The translations under genes were made by a program, and so were the position numbers. Positions 48,511 through 61,900 of a stretch of 64,000 bases of DNA are shown here, piece after piece. The stretch is taken from assembly GCA_947561715.1 (NCBI GenBank), contig OX387199.1, positions 1,183,001-1,247,000 on the forward strand, written 5' to 3'. The notes beneath the pieces are model-generated. The model made no database searches. It was not told the DNA's origin and saw only the letters and a list, made by a program, of their open reading frames with translations. Position 1 is the stretch's first letter. Every line of letters starts with the position of its first letter. The stretch comes from Ascidia mentula (Eukaryota; Chordata; Ascidiacea; Phlebobranchia; Ascidiidae).

Positions 48511-49631
48511 ACTTCGAAGCCGGCGGCCTAAGGCTAAAAGGCTTTGTGCACAAACAAAACAAGACCGAATTCCTCACATTTTACAGTAACTTTACAACTA
48601 AGCTTTACCACCACACTTTTACAGAAAACATAGAAGGCTTGCCCACAGCAGAAATCACAGCCTTTATTTTCTGTTGATGATGCAATTTATGATAGGATAG
48701 CAGACTAAAATTTATTTAATGCTAGAACATTTCCCCATTTTGTGAAGAGCGACATAAGTTTCCCTTTCGGGTCAAATATGCAAATTTCCCACATCAGTAC
48801 GCCATATGAAGTATGCTAATTTATTTTAATAGAAATATCCTGACAAAATCTCCACCCTGAATTAGCCTATCTTCCATTATAAAACAACAAATATTTTAGT
48901 CCTTTTGCAATTAAGCTATTGTTTTAATCACCTCACGCTACAAACAATTGAAACATATTTTGAAAAAATTACCCGAAAAAAAACAGCAAAGAATCATTTG
49001 CATTCATCAGAAAGGTTTACAATTGTACACAACAAACAATACAATTGTGGTAACAATAGTGGCACTCCAGGAAATAAAATGCTGTTTATTGGTCCCGCTG
49101 GTGGTGGTTACAGGAACTATCGTTGGGCATTCTGACATTGGACCAGACTGGGTTAATCCGGTGGATGGCGCTGTACAATTCAAAGGCTCATCCACGTAGG
49201 GACGCGGGATGCCTATTGGTGTAGTAGAGTACGTCTAAAGACACAAATCACAAGTTTACTGGTTCGAATAAACTATAAAATTATCCGATATGTAGTGATA
49301 CAATTAGGTATAGAAAATCGTGGTCTAAAAAATGCCGGCAAAATATTAGTTTAGAAGCCAGTTAACATTTATTGTACTAGAAAGTTCTTGAGGAAGCCCA
49401 GTTGGATAGCAGGCGTAACATCGGTGAATACAATTTACGTTTTCATGTGCCAGAAGAACAGACTATTAAAATACAATATGCCTGGCAGCAACAGCAACAT
49501 CATAGGCTATTACATTTAGATCGTCCACAGGATGACACAAAACATAAGCTTTCATTCTTCTTGCTTCTTTCTCCAAGTTTGCAACCATCGCGGTGTTCCA
49601 TGGCAACTGTAAGGTAACGGACCACATTAAG
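48511..49631. other. Region between STK40 5' end and the DBH-like gene
   Basis: About 1.1 kb that should contain the STK40 promoter and the 3' untranslated region of the DBH-like gene. At 49386-49500 is a decayed copy of the hairpin-repeat family: GAGGAAGCC, then GTAACATC in place of GAAACGTC, then GCCAGAAGAACAG and ATGCCTGGCAGCAACAG. Nothing else recognised. Confidence 0.5.
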
Positions 49632-52600
49632 TCACAGCGAGGGTTCTATTTTTTTTACAAAAATCATTACTGAGTTCAAATTTTCCATGGCTGTCTTTCC
49701 AGCGTACTCGTCTGGAGCCGTTACCATGTAGTCGTTCAAATCAAGGTAGGAGAAGCTATCGTTTCTAATCTGTCTAAAATAAGCGGGAAATCTATTAGTC
49801 GTCCTAGGACCAACATCCCACAGTACATATATGACTGTAAAATGTAAAAGAAAAAAGTTAATTTTAACACGCAATTTTAATACATAATGTGACGTAAATT
49901 TTAAATTCCTTAAATTCCTATGTGGATTCTAAAATTTTGTAAATTCTGATGTAAATTCCAAATTACGTAAAATTTGACGTTAATTCTATCTAAAATCGCA
50001 GGTTTTAATTTACTCATATGATGTAAATCCGAAGTAGTTCATTAGCATGTCGAAATCAGGAGAAGCTTCGCAAAAGGAGAGTGACAACTTCGGATAAAAA
50101 AACACGAATGCCGTACACATTTCTTTGGTCGTATCCAATCCACCCTGTGTACATAAACACCTCGTGACGTCAATTATTAACTTAGGCTCACAAAGGGGTA
50201 GCACTTTATAAAAAAAGGGATTGATTGAGTTTTATTCGCTGGAAATGTCAAACTGACTTACAACTGTAATGCCAGTCATGTGTTTGGTTTCGTAATTGCA
50301 CATCATCTGCAAGGTGTCGCCCTTTCGCACCACTCTTTCCTCTTGTAGAAACCTCGTTTCCTGGAAGTTGAAATCGTAATTTTTGTCGACCGCTAGCGGC
50401 GCAAGTTCTGTGTCATTTCTGTTGAAGGATAATTGCACTTTAAGTGGGTCAAAATGGATCTTTATTGCCCCTTTTAGTAAGCTGATTACAAAAATCAACA
50501 AATATTTCGGTTAAGAGTTTTACAAGATTTTACTTGCGCTTTGTAAACTTAAACAAACCACACACACTTATCGAACCCAAAAGTCACGTGACCTGATATG
50601 CTTTAATATAAGCTGACGTGGAAGCAAATGACCATGAAGGAGAACAGCGAACAGATTTATTGAATCCAAGCCCTGGCTATCAAGGACCTACAAACAAGTT
50701 ATATCATAAACACGACAGCGGTAGTATTGATGAACGTATGAACAATGTTTACTGTTTTAGTTGCTTGCCCAAAACAAAAGGTTTACCCCACTGGTTCAAA
50801 AATATCTCTTTAATAAGGAGCTTTAAAAATTGCTACTCTCCCACACAAGTCGGTCTAAGCTTTCAAATGCCATAAAAGGGAAACTCCCTCAACCTTGCAT
50901 AATAATGAAATAAAACCCTTTTCGCCACTGCACTTTTTCACAAACATTTGCTTAGTCACCTACGTGGTCAAGGCAAACTGTGGGGCATTCCCCGTAGCTC
51001 GTGTATGACTCAGCATTTGGGGGAATGACGTGGGAGATTCCGGAAACTGAGACACCGACTTCCATAATCCCAGCATCGTATTCCCGTAGATCGGGGGTGT
51101 AGACTAAACGAAGCCCGGATGAGTCAACGATATCTGAAAATAAAAATGTATTTTTGGGGGAAATTTTGTCCCCTCTGTCACCATTTAATACCCTTTGTGA
51201 CGTAATAACAAAAATATTCATCCGCCAGTCATTTCCTCGTGGCTGGCCAATATACTTCTCTTCCTCGCAGTTTTGGGTGCAAGTTTTTGTTGCGCCATTT
51301 ATCGAAGTAAGAAAAAATAACCCTGGTTCACAGCTGACAAGTTTGTTTAACTTTTTACGTTTGTATTCTTTTTTTTTGGACGATTTTTTTTCAGAAAAAC
51401 CAACAAGACGAACTAGTAAAGAAACGGATATAAAACAGACTTCAATGATTTTTAAAGCCTATTTTTCTAACACGTTGGGATTGCGCGCATACAGAAATTA
51501 TTCAAATTGAGGTCATTCACGTAACTACTGGAAACATACCGTCTTTTATCATTGGGTTGTCGTAGTGAATTTCCACCACCACATATTTGGGAGAATCTGC
51601 CATTCCGATCGGATATCCCACATGCTCCGGATAATAAAAGGCCTGCGAGAACAACAAGTAGTTTACTACGACAAAAATCACCATATAGAAAAGCACACAG
51701 TTCTTTGTTATTGGAAATTGCAACTCGCCCTGTTGTTTGCTTGTGGATACGGCCTTGTTGAAATACTAAATACTACAAACCCAAACTTCACTTACCCCGC
51801 CCCCTATATTCCATCCATGCATCATAAAAGAACAACCGGCAAAATCTGGCGGCATGTCGCTGCCCTGACATCTAGTGTTCGTTCCAACAGTTGATTCATC
51901 CTAAAATATTTTTGTCTTGAGTTACATGATGCAAAATTAATACCATTTAAAATTAGGATATATTTGTCACAAGCCCTGATCTGTTTCCAAAGTAAACTTT
52001 AACATGTTCTTATTCATCTATGCGTATGTTTGTTCTCCAACATTATGTTGATCAGATGTGACTTACCAAGTTCGTGTCGGGACAAGCGTACAAGATCATG
52101 TGATGAACATTTAGTTCGTTTCCCTTTTGAATAACTGGCTCAATCTATAGAAATAATATGTCGGTTGAATAACCACTGAATGTCAATGCCTCCAGTATAT
52201 GGTGTATTAGGCATACCATCACAATGTGGTGTTTTCTGTCCAGTTGAGGTAACTTCAAAAACCTGCAGTTGTAGTAGGTCTTGACTGCAGGAACGGCAAA
52301 ATTGTCGTTGAGCAGATCTGCGTGCAAATATGTTTCCCCACCAGGAAGTTTTGCTTCGTCTGAATTCGCTTGGTTCAGTAACAGCATGCTTTTAGTTCCT
52401 GCGAAAAGATGGCAAACCACAATTAAATACGACACTCGTAGACGATTTTGAAGGACACTGAGAGGTGTGTGTAAATGGGGTGATGAACTATTTTGGTTTA
52501 CAAAGCGATAAATTCTGTTTTATTCCTGTAAAGGGCGACTGGTCTGTCCAAAAACGCAACATTACCAATGATCCGTATCAAACGAAGAAATAAATTCGTT

Positions 52601-53953
52601 TACACAAGAAAACACAAGCACACAAGCCCAAAATAAGCTCAAATGTTTGCATAAATAGACACAATTAATAAACAAGCACTGTATTGTAATCCGGTTACAC
52701 CTCTTCTTTCCTGATGGTAATCGTTTGGTTGTAAATCGTCTTCAGCTGGATCTTGCAATCCCCAGGCATAAATCAACTTCACTGTGTCGGTCTGTAGATG
52801 ATCAGACGTACCATGGTTATGGTAAGAGTGAAATAGTAAAAGTCGAATACAAAATGTTATATATATTCGGAAACAACCCGTTTTTCTGTTTTGGGCCACA
52901 TATACAAGCTCGTAGGTATATATACCATGTCATAAATGCCACGTAATAACATCTGTGATTTTTGTACATAATGCAAGTAATTTGTTCAACGTCATTGAAT
53001 TTATTGGCAGTAAAACCATTTCCCTACCGATATTTCCTGGTCCTGATTGTCACAAGCAGCCAGTTGTCTGCGGAACTTCAAAATCGTCCAACCATCACAT
53101 TCACTTCCTGCAAGCAACTCAACATTCTCCACCGCGTCCACAGGAGGGTATGAATTACCGTTTGCACCGAATCTATCCTGCAGTTCAACAACGCAATTTT
53201 ACACAAGTTACAATATTAAAAAAAGGGAATTTGATTTCTGGTTGGAATAGAAAACATGTAACCATGGATGTTAGGGACAGGTCTTTCCAAACCAAACACT
53301 TTTATTCGCTCTGGCTCTAGAAAACATTTGATCCCCCCTAAATTCCCAGGCTGGCAACGCCATTGGGTGTGACCCGGAACAACCATATTAACGATCAGCA
53401 TCTTACAATATCTTAAACGTGAATCGCAACAAATCATGTAAAACAAATATGCGAGGCACTTGGCATTGCTAAACACACCCAATTTTGTTGAAGTAAGTAC
53501 TGATACTGTAATGACAGAAGCGACTGGTAAACACAACTTCAGAAATGTACATAACACGGGCGATCAACCCATGCGTTTCATGTTGCAGTTTAAGGTATAA
53601 TAGAGCAATACCTGATCACTTTACCACTTACGGTGATCATTGCCGTTCCGTCTTTAACCCAACCCACATTTATGTCTGCGTTTTCCATGGAACCAGAAGG
53701 GGAAATCCCTATTCCAACCCATCCGACGGTATTTCCGTGAACCTGTGACATCATAAATACCCTATTGTGTGACGTCACGCAACAATAAGATAACACTCAC
53801 CTCAAAGGTGATGTGGGTTTCGTTAAACTTCCAGTAGAGGTGGATTTGTCCGTTCGGATCCAGAATTGCATCGTGGGAGAATTCCTCGCTTGGAGGAACT
53901 TGGGCGTTTGTGGCAGTCAAGATTATGCTTGCCAGCAATGGAAACCAATTCAT
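49632..53953 (-). CDS. DBH-like copper monooxygenase (MOXD1 family), one join unresolved
   Basis: Secretory-pathway copper type II, ascorbate-dependent monooxygenase family. Twelve exons seen: 53953-53801, 53742-53632, 53177-53028, 52791-52701, 52398-52217, 52144-52067, 51900-51796, 51642-51540, 51133-50964, about 50481-50262, 50144-50014, 49773-49632. Signal peptide MNWFPLLASIILTATNA, then a DOMON domain (ILDPNGQIHLYWKF ... TVGWVGIGIS ... DINVGWV), a copper site NVHHMILYACP, VVVEIHYDNP (His), DFNFQ, and TTKEMC (Met ligand). Between exons 9 (CPTVCLDH) and 10 the phases do not agree, and the HxH copper ligand pair expected there (HAHLAG in human) is not seen: the aligned residues are KIHFD. 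Either an exon is missing or the gene is defective at the CuM site. Confidence 0.85.
49875..49990. repeat. AT-rich degenerate repeat in last intron of the DBH-like gene
   Basis: Variants of TGACGTAAATTC and AAATTCC recur several times over about 115 bp. Degenerate simple repeat, with no coding or known family signal. Confidence 0.5.
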
Positions 53954-55912
53954 CCCTTTAGTTTTTGTCTTCCTTGAAAGTATAAGAGCATGGAATTGCT
54001 GTAAATGAAGTTTTAATTTAGATCAGAACATTTAAACAGATTTTTGGAGTAAGTTAACAAAATCTGAAGAATTGGCAAATTAACAAGCAAAGCTGTTACA
54101 GACATACTTGAAAATACGTGATAAAATGCACCCTGTTTTCTGTGAAATGACGAAATAAAACTATTTACTGTGAAACTATTTATCAACATTTTGGCAATAG
54201 AAGCCTATTTCAGTTATTAACACGCCTGACAGTTTCAATACTAGATCGTGTCTTGTTCTACCCTGGCAAACCTCGTCAGTGATTAGCACCAAACGACATC
54301 ACGTTCCGGAGACGAGGTTGCAACGATCAGATTTTACTGCAGTTCTGGACGACAGTTTAACGAGTTGGCAAACAAATAAAACAGCGCTTTCAATGCTATT
54401 TTCCCGACCTCGTCAACGGTAAAACACACCAAGCAAACGTAAATTGTAACCTTTCGTTAGTGGAATATTTGCTCATTGTGTCATTGTTTTGTTTTTTAAC
54501 AAGGTCACGCTCGAACTCCCAGAGGTCAACGTTCTTGACATCACCGTTTTAACGACCTCAGCTATATGACAATGTTTGGAGAGACGGCTCATGTCGAACA
54601 AGCACGCCCGCACAACCAGTACAAAGATATGTGTCGCTGGAAACGCAAACACTGTGTGGGTTACGACATGTTTGAAACCCACTTGGAATCAATCGTAAAA
54701 ATTAGCTCATAGAAATCGTAAAATGATGAAGTAAAAACAATAAACTTACCGTCATCCAAGTGTTTGAGTTGCCTGTGAGATGTGATTTGTTTACTGCCAT
54801 AAGTAAATAAAGTCCTGCATCATGGACTACACTTCCATTGTTACATTGTTAAAAGTTTGCAATGAAATCGTCACGTCGATTTAAAAAAAGGCAAAAAAAT
54901 ACCTCGTGTTTGTTAAACTGTGACTTGTGTTGGTTTATGGGATGGGATTCTTAAACGTTAAACAGCAGGAAAACGTAGGTAGACCGGAACTTGTTGACGT
55001 CCCTCAACAATGCTGCAACAAACAAGGATTCCGCCTACACGAAGCGTGTGAATTGATCAAGTCTCAAAATGCAAACCAGTGCATGAGGGGTTCCCTTGCT
55101 TCAGCTACTAAAGAACACTAGAACGTCTTTTCTCAGACGTCTAACCTGCTTTACATGCACTTATCTATTTGCATCGAAAGAGTCTTGTGGGTCGATAGAA
55201 AGAGGCCTCCTTGTTATCCACGGTTCGGAGGGAGAACGTTTAGCACGAAAATAACTTTGAGGATGTTTAAGTAAACTTTAAACCACTGTTTTGTATGTTA
55301 CCGTACTGTAAAGGAGACAGTTCGGAAAGGCTTGAGCAGGTTGACAGGGTCGCGTTTTGTTTATTTGTTGTGGGTTTTGCATGTACAAGTCAGGAAAGCA
55401 TTTGCGTTGCACGCCCATTGTAACTTGTCATTATCACGCCAGCCATACGCAGAGAGATAGTTCGGATATATGCGTTTTGTGCCAAGACGTTTGTTTTTTA
55501 CATCTAAATAGACGAATTTTCACCCTATAGAATACATTAGCGAGTCGGATATTCGATTACAGTAAATCCAAAAAACGCGTGTTTCCGGCATTGCATTATT
55601 ACTGTGCATTACGCCTTGTACGACATCCAAAAAACCCTGACAATTAGGTGTTACGTCACGCACGCACGCACGCAGTGATAATGTCTGTCCTGTGATTATA
55701 AGATGTAATCATGAGGTCATGATGCAGTGAATCATCTAAAACTTGTTATGTATAAACAAAAAATACACGTTCTATTGTTTGAGGAAGTGTAGTACTTGTG
55801 CAGTCAAATAGTTTCGTCTGCAAATAACTTGATTTTTCAACAGAGATAGAAATAAATAGGAAATTGCACTTGACTATTCTTCAGCAGTAAGGTTTTAAAG
55901 CAATACAGAGAT
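53954..55912. other. Shared upstream region of the DBH-like gene and integrin alpha
   Basis: About 2 kb between two head-to-head genes, so both promoters should lie here. Only short unrelated open frames were found. A CACGCACGCACG run near 55660 is simple sequence. No clear core promoter motif. Confidence 0.5.
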
Positions 55913-58900
55913 ATGCAAGTCTGTGTATTTATATTGTGTTTATGCCTCCTCGCAAAAAACGCCTCAACTCAAAACATCGAAACCAGATCGGTAACTTTGA
56001 TCAAACCGATTGGTTCGGCCAAAATCAACTTCGGGACGTCGATGGTCGTGACGTCAACAAGGTAAGATTAATGTTGGGCGAATGTCTGTCAAATCTGCTT
56101 GATATATGCATTATGCATGTATATACAGAGAGAGAGAGAGAGAGTAAAATTATGGTTGAAACTTGTGTTTTTTCGATTTCCTTAAAAGAACTGTCCATAA
56201 CCTAAAAGGTTTATTGCAGTTCCAGTTCCCAAATTTACATCGGCGCTCCTCGGTACGGGTATTCCCCTAAATCGGTGAGTCCCGGAGCAGTTTTCAATTG
56301 TGTGTTCGGCGCTTTAAACCCTGGAGAAAAGATTTGCTCGAACAAAATCAACACAGGTTAGTTGACAACCGATTTTCGAATTGTCTGAATTTAAGACATT
56401 CTTAATTTTAAAATAGTTGTTTCGGAAGAATATGAACGACTTCCCGGCTTCTCAGTTATTGCCAATGTGTGTTTTGGACAAAGCGGTGGTCATTTCACAA
56501 TAGAAAAATGTGCAAATGTAGGAAAGGAAAAATAAGTGTTAACAAGGGCATAAATAGGATTTGTTCGAGTCATCTCAACATCCTTGCGCATTGTTTATTT
56601 TCTCCAACGTTAGAAGCCATTTATGGCAATTGACTTGGGTGTCTGAGAATGGAGACGTGAAAATGCTATTGAAAGATGACTCAAACAAATCTTAGTTAGG
56701 CTTTTATTAACATTTGTTTGCATATTTTTTTTTCTTTACACATTTTTCTGACCGTTGTGAAATGATCACCACTTTTTTGATACTAATAAATTTATTTGAA
56801 ACTATTTCAGGTAGAAAAGATTCCTTCGGATTGTCCATGACCAACACATTACCCCCGCTGGGGGCGCTGGTAAGTTGTACGAAACGTATTTTAACAATTA
56901 GGTTCGACGGTCAGAATGATTTTTGTGTCCATTGGTTGTTTGTATTCGCATGCTTTTGCGCCACTGCAAAGAACCAAACACAGCACCCACGAAAACTGTA
57001 TATTTTACGTTGGTCGGCCCACTGATGCTGATTACAAAACTACTGTCTCATATACAGGCCTGCGCGCCGAGTTACACCTATGAGTGCCGACATGGAAATG
57101 CCCAAATCTGGATGCTTGGATCGTGTTACCAGCTGATGGGAAATATTATAAGGGAAGTAACCAACCCTTGCGAAGCAGGTTCGAGTCTTACTTACTTTAG
57201 CTCGAAAGTAACTGAGATTTTAACGCGTTTATTGTGAAAATCTCCCAAGTAAACAAAAACACACAGAAACAGGCTAACTTGTTGTAAATTCTCATTTTAT
57301 TTGCGCTCATCTTAATGCAAGAAAGGCGAAGGAATATATAATATATATATTTTCATTGATTAACAGCAGCATTATTAACAGCATCTTAGCTTTGGCTTTT
57401 TTGTTCAAAGTTATTAACTCCACTCATTTTGCACCCAAGTATATTTTCATTGATGACTGTTTTTTGTTTGATTAAGGGATTATTGCTCGGATTAATTTCT
57501 TTGACAAGATTTTACCGGGTGATTATCCTGGTCCACATTTTAATTTTGTTTGCAGAAATCTCATGCCCGACGGCCAAACCTGGCAAAACAGTTGTTGATA
57601 TCGTGTTTGTGGTCGACCATTCAGGAAGTGTCGGAAGCAAAAATTTTATAATAGGCCTGGAGTGGATAAACAAAGTTCTCGCTGGATTCAAGTAAGCGAA
57701 AGGTTTCAAGAAATTTGAAGCGTAAATTCATAACATTCATTGCTGAATACTGCTCTGGTAAATTTTATTGATAGCAATAAGTATTCAGCAATAAAACATG
57801 CCTGGCAGCGCCAGTAACAATTTACATAACATTAATTTGCGTTTTAGTGCTATTATGCAAACACGGAAAAAGCGTGTTTAATTAAACAAACCTGCTTCCA
57901 GCGCTTCCATTGATGCCGGAGACATAAGAGTTGGTGTTGTCAAGTACGGTTCAAAGGCCACAGTTTCTATCGGAATCCAGACCCAACCTTTTTCGGCATT
58001 AACAAGTATGTTCTAAACATTGTAATTCAGTTCGTTCCAAATTCCACGAACCGGTAACGCACTCATCCCTCACAAAACACTATACGATGTACACAAATAT
58101 TCACGTTTAGAATTGAATTAGAGCGATTCGCTTGCTGGTTGCGATATATTAAATTCAAAGATATAAGTTATCTATAATAATATAGCGTTATCATCTTTTA
58201 GTGAGACGTTTACGTTTGGGATTTAAACAAATCGACAGTTATATTTTTAAATGTGAAGCAGCTTTACCTACAAATCTTTAATGCTGCCTGTTTTCAACGC
58301 TTCTTGTTTAAATTTTGACTTTTCACTGGATGATTTATGCACTAAAATCATAAAGAAATCTCCACACTTTTTTACTGACCATGAGTGTCGTTGTCATGCT
58401 TCTGTGGACCTGAGACTATAGAGATTGTCCACATAGTCACAAAACTATATATTCCTATTCACTCGCGTGCATTGGCAACGTCCTGGACCTAAAAATACTT
58501 TTTTAACGAGATTTAAACAAAAAAATTTTAATCATCTTTCAACGAGATCGTTGGTATCGCATGTTTGTGACCTGTGTTCGAATTCTCAGCCGTAACAAAT
58601 TTAACAGTTTTTGGCGTTTGTTGACGTCAGCTTCGGTTCTGGATATTACATATGGAAGTGGGGGAACCGCAACACACTTGGGAATCGATTTAGCTGTGAA
58701 TGAATTCAAAACAAAAACAAAAGCCTTCGAACACATTCCACGACTGATGATTATAATGACCGACGGTTACCCCAACAGCAGGAGCCTTGCAATAACTTCC
58801 AGTCAAAACGCCAGGTTTGCATTAATTAATTGCAGAAGTAATACCATACTTTCGCATAGCAAGGCAGGATCGCCCCACTGCGCAGAACCTTTCAGCATAA

Positions 58901-61900
58901 TTAAAAGTTTTTAATAATGTGAAACATTTCAATTTAGGGACTGTTAAAGCTATAAAACGTACAAGTTAAAATCAGAAGCAATAACTTCTATTTAATTTTT
59001 TTGGCCTCATTATTGATTTGATAACGCTCCACGCTGTTGTATAAGTTTTGTGAATAATGACAAAACTTGAGTATTTTACATCACCCAATATTTCTTAAAC
59101 ATTATTTGGTATTGTGTAAGCTGCAGACAGATGGCTACTGTTTCGACCTTCATATTATTGGCTCCACTTTGCTTATTATTTGGTATGTCTCCCTAGGAAT
59201 CAAGGAATAACCATAGTAGCTGTTGGTATCGGTAGTGGAGTGAAGCGGGCCCAGCTACTTGAAATGGCAAATAACAACGAAACACACGTATTGGAAGTTA
59301 GCGATTTTACAAAATTGGATACGATTCTTGGAACTTTGAAAAGCGTCATTAAGCAAACTGCTTCTGTGCAACTGGAAAGTAAGCAGTGAAGTTATTGCTT
59401 GTTACAAATACCCTAGCCAACACTAAATACTAAAAAAACACTAAAAAGGTAAGCAATGTCTAAATAAAAAAGTACAATTCTTTGGGCCAAATTGCCCAAG
59501 GTTCAGCTTGTTGTGGTCACGATCAAAAAACGCTACAGTGGCAGACAAAAAGATTGCTTTACATTTGATTTCCTGTCTTCACAAGCGTATTTTTGTCGAA
59601 GGCGCATGGCTATCGCCTCGTCTAACGACCAAAATTGCTATTAAAATGCCCCACAGTAAGGTTTTAACAATAACCGAACCCACTAAAGAACATATCCGGA
59701 TCTTTTCCTGTTCCTGTTAATGTAAGTGTGGAAGGAACCTCTGGTCAATAATCTCTGTGTCTTGAAACACGTCTAAATTTCTATATTTATGATCAAGGTT
59801 CTGTGAGCAACCAAACGTCGAAATTCACCAGCTGCATTTTTGGCACCGCAACTTCTTCGACACCAGTAAGCAGTGTTTTTTTCAAGTTGTGACTAAAAAT
59901 CGTATTTAAAATCATTTATTTGCAAAAGAAAAGAGTTTACCAGAAGAAAAAGTTATCTCGTGTATTTGCTGCAAAAGGGAGATATAATAAAGTTGTTGTT
60001 ATTGTTGTCATTGTTGTGGGATTGCCTAAACCAGTGGTTTTGTACCTTTTATGCTTCGTGCTGTACGGTAACGCTCACCAGCTAATCTTAATTGCAACGC
60101 AATTAGTGCAGATTCCCCTTGAGTCCTACTGGGGCTTAGGCCATAGGATTTCCCTTTTAGGTTGCAGCAAGACACCAAAAATATACACCTTAAAAAATAA
60201 AAGTACATATTGTGCTACTCTGAGGAAGTCTCGTCGGATGGTGGACGTTGGTTTCAATAAACACTGCCAGCAGAGCAATTCATATTAATTAAAAGTACAT
60301 GTTTTAAACTTCTCAGGACGGTTACGTGGCAACGGGGATGGCGGGATCGTACGACAGAGCAGGATCTTTCGCTTTCTACAATTCAATCTCTCGTCCAGCC
60401 GATCTTCTCAACCTCACCGGTCTTGAAACAATAATGAGTCCAGAGAACATCACTCACCTCAGGGATTCCTATCTGGGTAAGCAGCAGAAACCGAAACAAG
60501 TGCAACACAACGAAGTTTCAAGTATAATCGTTAAGATGTGTTTTTGTCCACAAACTGGAACCCTACAGATCTTCATAACACGAAGCTAAATAACCCAAAA
60601 CCTTAACCAACCTGAAAGCTTGATATTTATTTAACAATCGACAGGATACTCAACAACAATTGGAAATTTTTCCGGCGGTGCACCGAGATTTGTTGTCAGC
60701 GGATCGCCAAGATATCATTCAAAAGGACAGGTGATCTTAAACATTTTTGTTATTACCTGTCAACTTTTCAAACAATAGCATACTGAAATACCACAATAAG
60801 TTGCAATTCCCAACAATAACAATATTGTTCCTTTTAAATGTTTACCAACATTCTGAGCTTGACTTTATATATTTTTGTAAGATTAACCTCTTCGTGGTAT
60901 CAACATACATTTAGCAAATTACATATCAAAACAGCCTTCTTAAGTAGAAAAATACATTTTCGACAAAACACATCACTAAACTTGACTTGAAGGTCATCAT
61001 CTTGGCGTCATCCGATATTCAAAATCCCACACATTATCACTTCTCCATCCATCCCCATGGAAGAATGTGGCAGATAGGAGCTTACTTCGGTCATTCAGTG
61101 TTGGCGTCAGATGTTAACGGTGACGGTTACGACGATCTCCTTGTATCAGCTCCTCTCTACTCTGAGCAAGTTAGCTATGATCAAGGACGTGTTTTCGTGT
61201 ATATGAACGACCCAGTCAGTCCGGGTCCAAACAAATGGGTAAGTGCTTGTTTCAGTGGAACAAATTCCTCAAAGTAGACTTTAGATTTTGGGATTTTGGA
61301 GATTTTTTAGTGAGATTTTTGTATCATAAGAAAACAACATGTTAATAATAAAACCGCAGTCTTTTGGTTAGGTGGGTTCCAGCACGTTGATCTTGCATGG
61401 CAGCAAGGTTAATCGAGCGCGCTTTGGGTTTTCAATGGAATCCGTCGGTGACGTGGATCTCAACGGTTACAATGACGTCATCGTCGGTGCACCGGGTGAG
61501 ACCATGACGTCATCCGGAAGTGGAGCAGTTTACGTTTATTATGCAAGCGCGAATGGGTTGTCCGACGCTTATAAACAGGTATGATTGAGTTTGTGAATTT
61601 TGTTAAGTATTAAAGACACTAAAAACACACGCACAAAATAATTTCGAAGTCACTTTGCATACAACTTGTACGTGGTTCGTCTTCTTTATGTAGAGAATAG
61701 AGGGAAGCTCCGTTGCGCCATCACTGGTGAACTTTGGTTACTCTCTGGGGAAAGTGGAGTCACGTGGTTCTGACTTTGACCACAACCTATACCCAGACGT
61801 GTTGGTTGGAGCTCCATCCAGTGACAGAGTAATCGTGCTGCGAGCCAGACCCATTGTTGACGTCACAGGGAGAGTTACAGTGCGCCCGGCGACAATCGAC

